In this document: positions 1 through 11,076 of the stretch, piece after piece
How the letters are laid out: each line of letters opens with the position of its first letter
How positions within the stretch are numbered: position 1 is the first letter of the stretch
NCBI GenBank assembly: GCA_043228905.1
Contig: JBHGNT010000007.1
Location: 19,344,001-19,408,000 of the forward strand
DNA: 64,000 nt
From: Azolla caroliniana
Lineage: Eukaryota > Polypodiophyta
Direction of reading: 5' to 3'
The notes under the pieces: model-generated
Told to the model about the DNA's origin: nothing
What the model saw: the letters and a program-made list of their open reading frames with translations, nothing else
The model's database searches: none
Position numbers and translations under genes: made by a program

Positions 1-137
1 CACTTAAATTGTTTGTATCATAACATATAACCACCAAAGCCATTATTTTTCGATACATAAAATTTGTCCTTCCTTATGGTGCATCTAACGAGTTAATAGC
101 CACACATACTTGGTGATGACCCCCATTCTACCTCAAC

Positions 138-455
138 AACTTTGAAGATTGTACGACATGAGCTCATTCATTTTGTGAAGAGTCCATTCTGTAGAGGAAA
201 GAATGCAAACTTCCCTCGCCCTGTGCCATGTGGGGCAAACTCACATGTAAGAACTTGGAAGATTGTACAACACATTGAGCTCATTCTTTTGTCTCCTTGT
301 TGAGGAAAGAATGCAAGCTTCCCTATCCCCTTGGGCCAATCTCATATGTAAGAACTTTAAGGATTGTATGACATGAGCACATTCATTTTGTGAAGAGTTC
401 ATTCTTTTGGCTCTTTGTAGAGGAAAAATGCAAGCTTCCCTCACACCTTGGGATT
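138..455. repeat. Diverged tandem repeat, about 101-114 bp, three copies
   Basis: Copies begin near 138, 252 and 353, each opening with an AACTTNGAAGATTGTA-like stretch. Each runs through a CATTCTTTTGTG segment to GAGGAAAGAATGCAAGCTTCCCT. Indels between copies give periods of 114 and 101 bp. No coding potential is convincing. The rest of 1-840 is AT-rich with nothing else recognisable. Confidence 0.7.
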
Positions 456-839
456 ATCAGAACATAAGATCGACACTAAGTGCATGCTCATTTCTTGACA
501 TGTAACTTTTACACAAATAGTGTTTATACTTAATAATTTCATAAAAGTTGACTCCCATTCCTTCTAATGTGCTAATTGAAATGTTTACATATATTTCTTT
601 CTCTGAAGTGTAACAATGTATCTTTCTATGGTAACATGTCTTTCTTTCTTTGAAGTGTTTAAAACAATTTGGAATTATGGTCTTGCAGAATGTTTGCCAT
701 TGGTCATTTGAAATATATATTTAGATAAGGGTATTATCAATTATACTAGAAAAAAAATTACATAAGCCCATGAAATATTAGATATTTTAATGAGATAGTA
801 AACAATTATTATGCAAACAATACTCCAATTTGGAGTAGC

Positions 840-2694
840 ATATATACATATACTCTTTCATACATACATACATACATATACATGCATGCATGCATATGTA
901 CCTACATTCAAACATTACATCCATGAATATGTATATACATACATTACACCGATTTATACATGCATACTTGACTAAATGTAACTATGCAATATGTACAAAT
1001 ATATATTACCATGTGTAAATATTTACATACACATACATAAATACATTGCATACTACATATATAAATACATGTATACATACATACATGTGTATGTATGTAT
1101 GCATGTATATAATAATATGTATGTATGTATAATCAACCATATATATATATTAGAATCAACCATATATATTGACATATATATATATATACTACACATTGTT
1201 ACAAACATATTTTATATACTACATATTACACACATATATCATTATACATACAATTATATGCAAACTCCATATATGTACATATACATACCAAACACAAAAA
1301 ATATACATAAATAAATAAATTACATATTATATATACATACACATACATATTAATACATAAGATTACATATTATATGTCTTACAAATTTTCACACATACAA
1401 ACAAGTTACGTATATTATATATGTTACTATGTATATATACACACACACGCACACACAAACACGTAAATAAATTAAATATTAGATATCATATAGTCCATAC
1501 ATATTACACAATAAATAAATTTACATACACATATGTACATACATACATTACATATTTACAAACATAGATATATTACATATAGACAAACATATTCCACATA
1601 TCACCATATATATAGATTATACGAAACCATGCAAACTACATTACTTACATATACACACACACATTAGATATATGTATACTTACACATACATCGGATATAT
1701 ACATGCATATTACATACATACATCCATATACGAGCCCTGAAAATATACATACATAAATACATTACATATATACACGTACATACATTCATACATGTACATA
1801 CATATCACCATATACACACACACATATATATATGCATACATACATTAAATATGTACATACATATTACAAACACACATCCATGCACATTGGCTCATGTACA
1901 TTGACAAATGTATATATGCACATACACATACATACATTACATATGTTACTATGTATATACATATTCCACATATATACATACATATTACAAACACACATCC
2001 ATGCACATTGACATATGCATATATGCACACACATTTAGACATTACATATGTACATACATATTCCATATATATACATGCAATATACATACACACACGTTGG
2101 ATATATGTATACTTACACATACATTGGACATATACATATATATTATGTGTATATTGCAAACATACATCCTTATATGAGGCATACACTACTAAACACGAAA
2201 ATACCCTGAAATTATACATACATAAATACATTACATATTACATACATATATACATATACGTACATTCGTACATGTACATACACATATTCATTTATACGTA
2301 CATATGCCTACAATGCTACACATAAATTTTACAAACATACATCCATACACATATATACATATATTATATACATGCATACACATACATACATTGCATATGT
2401 ATACTACATACTCATACATACATACATTACATATATACATAGATATCATCACATAAGCACATACACACATGGTCGTACACGCTATAATAGTACATATATA
2501 CATACACATACATACATTAGATATATACATAGATATCGTGCACATATTACAATCACACATCCATACAAATTGAATCGTGTACATTGACATATGTATATAT
2601 GCATACACATATGTACATTCGTACATGGACATATATGTATTCATACATACATACATAAATACATACATACACGTTCCACATATTAGATATATAC
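840..2694. repeat. ATAC/ACAT-rich simple-sequence tract (left flank of MULE1)
   Basis: About 1.85 kb of imperfect ACAT, ATAC and ATATAT units with scattered CACA runs and partial longer-order repeats, for example related blocks near 1900-1990 and 1985-2080. Open frames here give Tyr/His/Ile/Thr-rich peptides that only translate the repeat. The same kind of sequence recurs at 22412-23262 and just after 39852, so both MULEs are embedded in it. Confidence 0.85.
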
Positions 2695-2810
2695 GCTCGT
2701 GACTAACTGACACCAAATATTAAAGAGGGCAAGTAAGGGAATCGCGGAGAGGGACGGTGCAGGTCGCACTACTGATGGCGTGTTTGATCTCCACCGTCCA
2801 AGATGGATAA
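2695..2810 (+). repeat. MULE1 left terminal inverted repeat
   Basis: Shared with the right end: ACCAAATATTAAAGAGGGC, then AAGTAAGGGAATCGCGG, then GAGAGGGACGGTGCAGGTCGC, followed by a weaker GGCGTG..GATCTCCACCGTCC block. MULE2 ends use the same order of blocks with different bases, which supports common descent. Confidence 0.85.
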
Positions 2811-2834
2811 AAAGCTGACAACGTCTGTCACAAT

Positions 2835-3018
2835 GAGCCCGACTTTGTGAAAAGGAGCCCGACTCTATGAAAGGGAGCCCGGCTCTGTCAAAAGGAGCCC
2901 CATTGTCAGACAACCTTTGCAAGAGGGAGCCCGACTTTGTCAGAAGGAGCCCCGCTGTCAGACCACATCAGTAAGAAGGAGCCCGACTCTGTCAAAAGGA
3001 GCCCAACTCTGTAGCAAC
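2835..3018 (+). repeat. MULE1 left subterminal array of a 20-bp motif
   Basis: The GAGCCC core recurs at 2835, 2855, 2875, 2895, 2927, 2947, 2979 and 2999, so spacings are 20, 20, 20, 32, 20, 32 and 20 bp. The unit is roughly GAGCCCGACTCTGTCAAAAG. Inverted relatives lie near the right end (22187-22275). Subterminal repeats like this are typical transposase-binding regions in DNA transposons; binding here is inference. Confidence 0.75.
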
Positions 3019-3193
3019 AAACATCAAAAACTCCACAAAATTGTAAGTGTACAACAAATATTTGCCATGAAATTGATCATAAAATTTCTCAAAAAAACCT
3101 AAAGATTCAAATAACAAGTTTTACATAAAATATTAAAATGTCAAATGTTGACAACCCTAAATGAAATATGAATATACAAGTTACATATTAAGA

Positions 3194-3864
3194 TTATGGC
3201 TCATGTCGGGATGATTGCAAGATGCAACCACAATTTTTACAACATGTAACATTTGAGTCCCTTGAATTCAAGGTCAAGCCATTGCAACGCAAACACCGAA
3301 CCTTCTCATGGTCAACCAATGGCAATCTCCTCCTAGCCCGACTAGCACCTCTTTGTAGTTTTCCGAAGTGGGATTTGGAAGTGTTTGGGGAGCTGCCAAT
3401 AAGTTCTTGCGAGATGTCTATTGTTGCACTTCTTTTGGTACCGATTTGTTGGTTGCGACTTATTGATCTACCATCTTCTTCATTGGTTGATTTTGGTGCA
3501 CCAACGCGATACACCTTCTCAGCCACATCTTCCAATGTTTGTATACCTTCGACAATAGTTGCACAGTCGAAGATTCCTAACCCTTGCTCAAGACATTGAA
3601 GTGCTTTCACGACCGTTTGTATTTTGGACTTGAATGATTCAATCTCGGATGTTGTGGGGTTTGTCTCCTCTACTTGCTCTACCTCTGCCTCCACTTCAAT
3701 TTCTGTATTATGGTCCATTCGCATTTGGGTCGCGTGATCTATAAAAGGCAATGAGCCACATAAATGTGGCATATGCCTCTCAATAATCATTCGGATACCG
3801 AGTAAATGCTTACATTTACTCACAATGTCTTGGCAATCACAATATGAGCATTGGAGTGAGACAT
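3194..3864 (-). pseudogene. MULE1 transposase, C-terminal part (SWIM finger and zinc ribbon)
   Basis: This minus-strand segment continues the transposase read at 11077-12746 once Copia1 and one target copy are removed. At the junction it gives the SWIM motif C-x-C-x6-C-x-H (YCDCQDIVSKCKH). It continues through a segment shared with MULE2 (RMIIERHMPHLCGSLPFIDH) and an acidic linker. Near the C terminus two CxxC pairs (CLRC and CKNC) look like a small zinc ribbon. MULE2 has the same C-terminal Cys pattern. SWIM fingers are standard in MULE transposases and bind DNA or protein. The part is open for about 220 codons but is detached from its N-terminal half by Copia1, so no intact enzyme is made. 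Confidence 0.85.
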
Positions 3865-4308
3865 TGTTGAGAGACAAGCTCAACATCGGCCGGATCAGCT
3901 GAAGAAGCCGAGGACTGGATCGGTTGGGACCGATCGGTTAGGCCGAATGCATAAACCGGTACGCAGACCGGTGCGTAGGAAGGGCCGGATCGGTGCGTAA
4001 ACCGGGAGGCCGTTAGGAAAGATATTCCGTGAGGAATATATTTGGGAGTTAGTGTAGGAGCTCTTAGTGAGCATTGAAGTACTGTCAGTACTTCAGTCAG
4101 TCCTTCTAGGACTTGTATAAAAGTGTTCATTGAACACACATATGTATAGAGAATTGTGAATAGAGTTTTTTGAATATAGTTCTTGTTTTCTCTCTATCAC
4201 TCTCTCTGTCTCTCCCGCGTATACTGCGTAAGCTCAAACTCTCCATTAAACCTGATTTTTCTTCCTTTGTTCGGTCTTCATACTTGCTTCCGCACGTTAC
4301 TCTTTACA
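3865..4308 (+). repeat. Copia1 5' LTR
   Basis: Starts TGTTGAGAGACAAGCTC and ends CTCTTTACA. A TATA-like CTTGTATAAAAG lies near 4113. Equal in length (444 bp) to the 3' LTR. Confidence 0.95.
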
Positions 4309-4320
4309 TGGTATCAGAGC
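4309..4320 (+). other. Copia1 primer-binding site
   Basis: TGGTATCAGAGC immediately after the 5' LTR matches the 3' end complement of initiator methionine tRNA, the usual primer of plant Ty1/copia elements. Confidence 0.9.
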
Positions 4321-4380
4321 GCGAGGGTTGAGAACCTCTCTCCAACCGACACAGCTTGACGAAGAAGAACAAGAAGAACG

Positions 4381-7300
4381 ATGGATAGAGGCATGGCGAG
4401 CTCGCTTCCAACAGAGAAGCTCGACAGAACCAACTACGCGTCTTGGTCCTACAAGATGCACCAGTACCTGCTCGGGCACGGCTATTGGAGTTATGTCGAA
4501 GGAGCTAATGACGCGACACCCGAATCGACACACAGAGACTTCCCATCGTGGGAGCAATTGGCGAGCAGGGTATTATACTGCTTCGCATCCTGTGTGGGCG
4601 AACAACTATTGAGCTATGTACGGGATGCAAAGACGCCGAAGGGTGCGTGGGAAAATCTGTAGAAGATTTTCGCCGCGAGCACCACAGCCAGGAAGCTTCA
4701 GCTCCGATAGGAGTTGAACAACCTACGACAACGTGACTTGTCGGTGGTGGACTATACCTCGAAGATCAAGGATATCTGCGACTCCCTCGCCTCCATAGAG
4801 GTGAACAACGAGGAGAGCGAGATGGTCCAGATCTGTCTCGGAGGTTTGGCGTCGAAGTTCGGAGCGTTCCGAACAGCTGTGTGTACCCGGGAGAATACAC
4901 AGTCCTTTTTCGACTTACAGTCAATGCTCCTGGTAGAGGAGAACCACGTGGGTGCGTCTACAAGCATGCACACCGACAACAGAATGTTGTACACGGCGGG
5001 AGATAGGCCCTGTGGACGTGGAGGACGAGGCGAGTCGGCGTGCAATGGAGGCGGCCGACGAGATCAAGGAAGAAGGCACCGAAGTGATGCCGACAGCAAC
5101 TCCGGACCCTCCGGAAACAGGGGGAGTCGAAGCGATGAGAACCGGCAAGGGAAGGCCATCCCGGAGTGCTGGTAGTGTGGCAAGAAAGTCCACAGGGAAA
5201 GTGAGTGCTGGAAGAAGCACGCCAATTTGGAGAGAACCGGTTCCGGAAACAGCTCCGGACATACCAACAAGGGAAATCGGCAGCGATCGCACTACGCCGA
5301 AGACTCTGGGAGAGCTGGAGAAGGGTCTGTCTTCGTGACGAGACACGAAGAAAACTCAATGAAACGGACCACCCCGAGATCAGACGAGGTGTGGTACGTA
5401 GACTCCGGTGCGTCAAACCACATGACGAGTCATAAGGAGTGGTTCTCGTACCTTGAAAAACCGATACAACCTGGAGTAGTCGCAACTGGAGACGACACTC
5501 CGCATCCGATCGTGAATGTTGGAGAAGTTCCCCTTAGCCATGTCGGGCAGAAAGGGAAACTCATGAACGTGTTGCACGTTCCGACAATCACAAAGAACTT
5601 GGTCTCGGTCAGACAGATCGTCTACCAAGGGATGGAGGTTCGGTTTACACACCTCGGGTGCTTCATTGAGGAAGAAGGCCGAGTGATTGCGCAAGGACGC
5701 AGAGACGGGAGGATGTTCATCCTCGATTCCACTGACGGCGGCACCGCAATGTTCGCGAAGGGACAAAAATCCGAGTCGGACATCGACTTGTGGCACAAGC
5801 GGATAGGCCACGTCAACTACCAATGGCTTCAAGATTTGCAATCGAAATAGGTAGTGTTCGGATTGCCCAAATTTAGTGGCCGAAAGGCACAAATTTGTGA
5901 AGCCTGCAAGCTCGGGAAGCAACACCGACTTCCTTTCCCCAACGAGTGAAACCGGAGCTGGAACAAACTCGACCTTATACACTCCGATGTATGGGGGGCG
6001 GCACAAAACGTTAGTCTTGGCAGGAGCCGATATTTCGTCTCCTTCATCGACGACCACACGCGACACACGTGGATCTACCTTATTGAGAGGAAGAGCGAAG
6101 TCTTCGACTGCTTCCGGGACCTCAAAGGGTTCGTGGAAACGGAAACGGGACGAAAGATCAAGTGCCTGCGGTCGGATGGCGGGAAAGAGTACTTTTCTGG
6201 TCAATTCAATGGTTACCTACAACAAATGGGAATTCGGCGTGAATTCAGTTGTAGATACACGCCGGAGAAGAACGGCGTGGCCGAGAGGAAGAATCGGTCG
6301 ATTGTGGAGGCGGCACGGGCAATGCTAGAGGAGAAGAGCTTGCCCAAGTTCTACTGGGCCGAGGCGGTAAGGACCGTGGTATACATCTAGAACCGGATCG
6401 GAGACAAAGTGTCGACGCACGAGCTATATTTCGGAACGAAGCCAAACTTGCAACACTTGAGGGTGTTCGGTAGCATTGCGTATGTGCATGTACCGAAGGA
6501 GAAAAGGAGGAAGCTGGACGCAAAGGCCGAGAAATGCATCTTGGTCGGTTACTCGGACGAGCAGAAGGGTTATAAGTGCTATAACCCTCGCACCAAACAA
6601 GCGTGTGTTAGCCGCGACGTTGTGGTTGACGAGTCCGCATCCTGGTACCAGCCCCCGACTCCGAACCTCGACTCCAATCCGAGCTCTGACGATGAGGTCA
6701 GCGAGGCCGAGATGCCTCCGGATGAGCCCGAAATCGAGACCCGCGAAGAAAGTCCGATTTCACTCCGTTTAAGTGGACCGATTGGACGACTAAGTCGGTA
6801 TGATCAGTCTGATGAAGAGCCGACGAGTAGTGGAGACTCGGTCGTGCATTCCCCGCGCAGGAAGCCGAGGAGACGGCTTATGCGCAAAGAGAAAGGGAAG
6901 AAGAAGGTGTCGGATTCCAGCACGGATAGGAACGAGTCAAACCGACGCGAGTCCGACTTTGAGCGAACCGGTGACGGGTCTTTAAAGGTAAAGTCCGCGT
7001 CGACCGAGAAGGCCTCGACATCGGCTAATGCTAGATTACGACAATCTATCCGCCAGAAGAACCTTGTTTTGAGGTTCGGATACAACGAGTACATGGCACA
7101 TCATTATGCGTACATGACCCGTGTAGCGGAAGTGCGTGAGCTTGAGAGCTACGCAGAAGCGGCTAAAGACGCGAATTGGCGTGCCGCGATGGAGGAAGAG
7201 ATGCACGCATTGGCGGAGAACGAGACCTGGGACCTGGTTGACGCACCAACAAGGGTAAAACCGATCGGGTGTAGGTGGGTGTACAAAGTCAAGTACAACA

Positions 7301-8092
7301 CCGATGGCTCGGTCAACCGGTACAAGGCTCAGCTAGTGGCAAAAGGCTACGCGCAGAAACACGGCATCGACTACAATGAGACATTTGTGTCGGTCGCGAA
7401 AATGACAACCGTCCGTGTTTTGCTCGCAGTAGCCGCGGCCAAGGGGTGGCACCTACATCAAATGGATGTAAAGAATGCGTTCCTGCAAGGTGACCTTGAG
7501 GAACAGGTGTACATGGTACAACCCCCCGGATTTCACTCCGGAACGAACTCCTCGGCAGTATGCCGACTGAAGAAGTCCCTTTACGAACTGAAGCAAGCCC
7601 CACGTGCCTAGAACACGAAGATCACGCAACAATTGCGTCGGATGGGCTTCGTCACGTCAAAATCGAACTTTTCCCTGTTCATCCGGAAAGTTCGACTCGG
7701 ACCGGTTAGTATTTTACTATATGTTGATGACTTGGTCATCACCGGCGCCGACCTCGGTGAAATCGACCGCGTGAAGCTCCAGCTTGCGGCATCGTTCGAC
7801 ATGAAGGATCTGGGGGACCTTCATTACTTCCTCGGGATTGAAGTGATCCGTACCCTCGAAGGCATATTGATCAGCCAACGTCATTACGTGCTGGGTATGC
7901 TCTTCAAACTCGGGATAGCCGACTGTAAGTCCGTCTCGACTCCTCTGGACAAAATCGTCAAGCTTCGTCCCGATACGGGAAAGGTATGCGACCCGACAAG
8001 GTTCCGATAGATTGTCGGAAGCCTCATATACTTGACAATCACCGGACCCGACCTTAGTTATCCGGTCTGAGTGATCAGTCAGTTCATGGCGC
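4381..8092 (+). pseudogene. Copia1 gag-pol, N-terminal through early RNase H (degenerate)
   Basis: The frame opens at MDRGMASSLPTEKLD with the copia GAG segment. A zinc knuckle (C-x2-C-x4-H-x4-C) near 5156-5200 is interrupted by a TAG. Protease follows with intact VDSGASNHM near 5396, then the GAG-pre-integrase segment LWHKRIGHVN. The integrase core keeps all three acidic residues (SDVWG, RSDGGKEYF, NGVAERKN). RT runs from about 7160 to 7900 with the active-site YVDD intact. In-frame stops lie near 4660, 4708, 5173, 5848, 6388, 7609 and 8008, with at least one frame slip near 5870. Several stops look like CAG or TGG to TAG changes. It would have made the polyprotein for virus-like particles, cDNA synthesis and integration. 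Confidence 0.9.
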
Positions 8093-8462
8093 TGTCGTGA
8101 AGATTTTCGGCAATAGTGTGAAAATCCCATAAAACGTACGAAATCGAGTATGAATCACATAATACAATAATTGTGAAGATAACATTTTAAATAAATTTAA
8201 TATCTAAGTACAACATGATGGAGGTTTCGAATGCACTTTATTACACGAGAAACGGACAACTAAATGTCAAGATATGAGGGTATAAAGTTTGTGAAAGGAA
8301 AAGAGAAAATTGTGAGATATCCCACATAGGCACGACAAATACGGCTCTCATCATATATAATGTAGAGCAAAAGATATTATCTTTGTGTCTATGTGTGGAG
8401 CATAGAGAGTTCAAGGTAACTTGAACTAAGAGTGGTGGTGGGTTAGCTACTCGTAAAGGGTT

Positions 8463-8727
8463 TTGGCCAACCAAAACCGGACCGGCGATGGAGCCGGTGA
8501 TCCGGCGGCATCCGGCGAGGCACCGGTATCCGTCGCCGGTGAGACGACGGCATCCGACGAGGCACCGGTATCCGGCGCCGGTGAGACGACGGCATCCGAC
8601 GAGGCACCGGTATCCGGCGCCGGTGAGACGACGGCATCCGACGAGGCACCGGCGGCAACCGGCGATGGCAACCGACGACATCCGACGAACCGGAGACTAG
8701 ATAAATAAATATATAAATATATATACA
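8463..8727. repeat. GC-rich minisatellite unit A, 42-bp period
   Basis: CATCCGRCGAGGCACCGGTA-type units start at 8509, 8551, 8593 and 8635, exactly 42 bp apart. The cassette opens ACCGGACCGGCGATGGAGCC and closes GAGACTAGATAAATAAATAT. Because 42 is a multiple of 3, several frames stay open; this is not evidence of a gene. Confidence 0.8.
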
Positions 8728-9046
8728 GATTCGAACCTTGCAACTCCAAGTTAGGAGTCAATTGGCTTACCATTACCGGACCGGCGATGGAGCCGGTGAT
8801 CCGGCGGCATCCGGCGAGGCACCGGTATTCGGCGCCGGTGAGACGACGGCATTCGACGAGGCACCGGTAACCGACGGCATCCGGCGAGGCACCGGCGATG
8901 GCAACCGACGACATCCGACGAGCCGGAGACTAGATAAATAAATATATAAATATATATACATATACAAGGAGGGCAAGTAAGGATTCGAACCATGCAACTC
9001 CAAGTTAGGAGTAAATTGGCTTACCATTAAGCCATGCTATTTAGTT
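8728..9046 (-). repeat. Two tRNA-headed SINE-like units flanking minisatellite unit B
   Basis: On the minus strand from 9046 there is a tRNA-like head. It has a D-arm-like GGCTTAATGGTAAGCC, an anticodon-arm-like ACTCCTAACTTGGAGT and a B-box GGTTCGAATCC. This is followed by a TATATATTTATATATTTATTT tail and then the GC-rich cassette (shorter 42-bp repeats at about 8807-8900). A second copy of the head lies at about 8728-8790. The head lacks a proper acceptor stem, so it is not a working tRNA. The layout tRNA head, AT tail, minisatellite is duplicated in tandem. Confidence 0.55.
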
Positions 9047-9502
9047 GAATTTATATTTCTATCATTGTACTTTTACATGTAAATTCTCATACATGAGAGC
9101 TAAAATGAGTGACATGGTTATCATGCACCACATGTAATACATAAGCGCCAAATGGCAAACATGCAATTTATGCATGTCTTGTACCCTCACATGCATCATA
9201 TGCATGAGAGCATCTATAAAAGAAAGAAGGGGGAGGAGAAAAAATACGTTTTTTTTTTATGAAAATTAAGAGAAAGAAATTCGTTATCAAATTGATCGTG
9301 TAACTTGTTTCTTAAATCTAAAGTTAAAAGTTCAATCAATCTCTCTCAATCGTGTAATCTCAACTTCTCTCTTTCCCAATCTATCTTAAGTACTTTCTCG
9401 CTAAAGCTTGCGCCAAAGCTTGTACCGACTTTGAATCCTTCAAGTCCAGAACCCCGGCGGTTCCGCCTCACGATCCGCGCGTAGTGACGGATCTTCACGA
9501 CA

Positions 9503-10633
9503 ACGCGACCTACCGAGGAGCACCTTTAGTGTGCGCAATGCATACTTCGTTATGTCAACGGCACTAAGGACCAGGGACTACTATATCGGACCGGTGCAGC
9601 CGTGCAGTTAGTCGGCTACACCGATGTTGATTGGGCTGGCAACGCCGTCGATCGCCGATCCACGTCTGGATACGCGTTCTCCCTCGGGAGTGCCGCGATT
9701 GTGTGGAGCAGTAAGAAGCAGCCGACAGTTGCACTGTCGAGCACCGAAGCTGAGTATCGAGGAGCGGCTGTCGCGACATGCGAAGCCATATGGTTGAAGC
9801 GGCTACTTAAGGACCTGTAAGAGGAGGTGTCCGATCCAACGACGATCTACTGCGACAACCTCAGCAGCATCCAACTCGCGAAGAACCCCGTCTTCCACGC
9901 ACGGACCAAGCACATTGAGGTGCACTACCATTTCGTCCGTGAGCGTGTCCTTTCCAGTGAAGTTGAACTTCAGTACGTTCCAACGGATCGGCAAACTGCC
10001 GACATCTTCACCAAGCCTCTTGGTCTGGACAAGTTGCGGCAATTCTTAGGTGCGCTCGGATTGCGTCACCTCGACGTGCCAAACTTGAGGGGGAGAACAA
10101 TCCTAAACGACCAAGCAAGGCAGCAGGAAAGGAGCGGAGACCGCGACACCACCGAGTCGGTTGAATCGGTTGTCGAGTTCGACTTCGGATCGGCTGAAGA
10201 AGCCGAGGGCGGACCAACGGAAAAGTTCGGAAGAGGACAGAAGGGGAGCAACCGAAGGAGAGAGCCGAAGCCAACCACGCATGGGGAAGATGACGCCACC
10301 GAGGGCGAGAAGACCGAAGACGAGTTGGAGACAGCCAACTCGGACGAGAGCGAAAATCGATCGGAGGTAGCCGAGTCGGTTCAAATGTTTGATTCAGATA
10401 CGCTGAATCAACCGAGGCCCAAGCGGAAGAAAAGGCAGCAGAAGAAGCATCAACACCGCAACAGCAGAAGAGCTGATGAGGGCCACATGAGCAGACAAGC
10501 CGACCGGAAGGGTCGAAGCGCGCGGAGTCGAACACGTCGTGGAGCGCGAGCGAGGCATGAAGCCAGGAGGAACCAGAGCTGTGAGCCCGAAGATCCCGAA
10601 GAGCCTCAAGTTGAGCTTGAGGGGGAGTGTTGA
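9503..10633 (+). pseudogene. Copia1 RNase H C-terminal half plus charged C-terminal extension
   Basis: RNase H resumes after the insert: YTDVDWAGNAVDRRSTSGY near 9617, SSTEAEYRGA near 9737, a stop at 9818, then IYCDNLSSIQLAKNPVFHAR and DIFTKPLG, the normal end of copia pol. The frame does not stop there. It continues about 180 codons from 10080 in a very charged tail with Lys/Arg runs (KRKKRQQKK near 10420) and acidic stretches. It ends GEC at the first bases of the 3' LTR. Copia3 has a matching extension, so it is a family trait. Function is unknown; the basic run could act in nuclear entry. Confidence 0.85.
10619..10627 (+). other. Copia1 polypurine tract
   Basis: GAGGGGGAG lies directly before the 3' LTR, the usual site of plus-strand priming. 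Confidence 0.85.
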
Positions 10634-11071
10634 GAGACAAGCTCAACATCGGCCGGATCGGCTGAAGAAGCCGAGGACCGGATCGGTTGGGACCGATCGG
10701 TTAGGCCGAATGCGTAAACCGGTACGCAGATCGGTGCGTAGGAAGGGCCGGATCGGTGCGTAAACCGGGAGGCCGTTAGGAAAGATATTCCGTGAGGAAT
10801 ATATTTGGGAGTTAGTGTAGGAGCTCTTAGTGAGCATTGAAGTACTGTCAGTACTTCAGTCAGTCCTTCTAGGACTTGTATAAAAGTGTTCATTGAACAC
10901 ACATATGTATAGAGAATTGTGAATAGAGTTTTTTGAATATAGTTCTTGTTTTCTCTCTATCACTCTCTCTGTCTCTCCCGCGTATACTGCGTAAGCTCAA
11001 GCTCTCCATTAAACCTGAGTTTTCTTCCTTTGTTCGGTCTTCATACTTGCTTCCGCATGTTACTCTTTACA
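10628..11071 (+). repeat. Copia1 3' LTR
   Basis: 444 bp, about 98 percent like the 5' LTR by eye, and followed by the GACAT target copy at 11072-11076. Confidence 0.95.
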
Positions 11072-11076
11072 GACAT

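Larger units (their letters stand above)
8093..9502 (+). mobile_element. Solo-LTR-like insert within Copia1 RNase H, itself carrying SINE/minisatellite composites
   Basis: The insert begins TGTCGTGAAGAT and ends ATCTTCACGACA, a perfect 12-bp inverted terminus of TG...CA type. Copia RNase H coding stops at the left edge (FMA) and resumes at the right edge (PTEEHL). A TATA-like CTATAAAAG near 9210, about 290 bp before the end, fits U3-R-U5 order on the plus strand. Flanks are GCGC on the left and ACGC on the right, so the target duplication is imperfect. No internal genes are present. A long solo LTR is the best reading; a non-autonomous DNA element is the alternative. Confidence 0.65.
3865..11071 (+). 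mobile_element. Copia1: Ty1/copia LTR retrotransposon inserted in the MULE1 transposase
   Basis: Two 444-bp LTRs (3865-4308 and 10628-11071) bound the element. They differ at about 7 positions by eye. The 5-bp target duplication GACAT lies at 3860-3864 and 11072-11076. A primer-binding site and polypurine tract sit at the expected places. The domain order GAG, protease, integrase, RT, RNase H is that of Ty1/copia. Premature stops and a 1.4-kb insertion in RNase H make it non-autonomous. It interrupts the SWIM finger of MULE1. Confidence 0.95.

Noticed and set aside
991-2716. Open frames of up to 143 codons rich in Tyr, His, Ile and Thr on both strands
   Set aside because: They are translations of ATAC/ACAT simple sequence, and the same happens at 22718-23425. 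No start context, conservation or domain.
8509-8650. CRISPR-like regular repeats
   Set aside because: Direct tandem repeats without unique spacers, in a plant genome context; the same holds for 18212-18403 and 46490-46650.
8447-8941. Ala/Gly/Thr/Glu and Arg/His/Pro repeat proteins in several frames
   Set aside because: The 42-bp minisatellite is a multiple of 3 and GC-rich, so many frames remain open by chance.
8965-8985. GAGGGCAAGTAAGG shared with the MULE1 TIR (2727-2740)
   Set aside because: Only about 14 bp, and the rest of the TIR is absent next to the tRNA-like head. Treated as coincidence.
8975-9046. Functional tRNA gene
   Set aside because: D-arm and B-box present but no matching acceptor stem and a faulty anticodon loop; better read as a SINE head.
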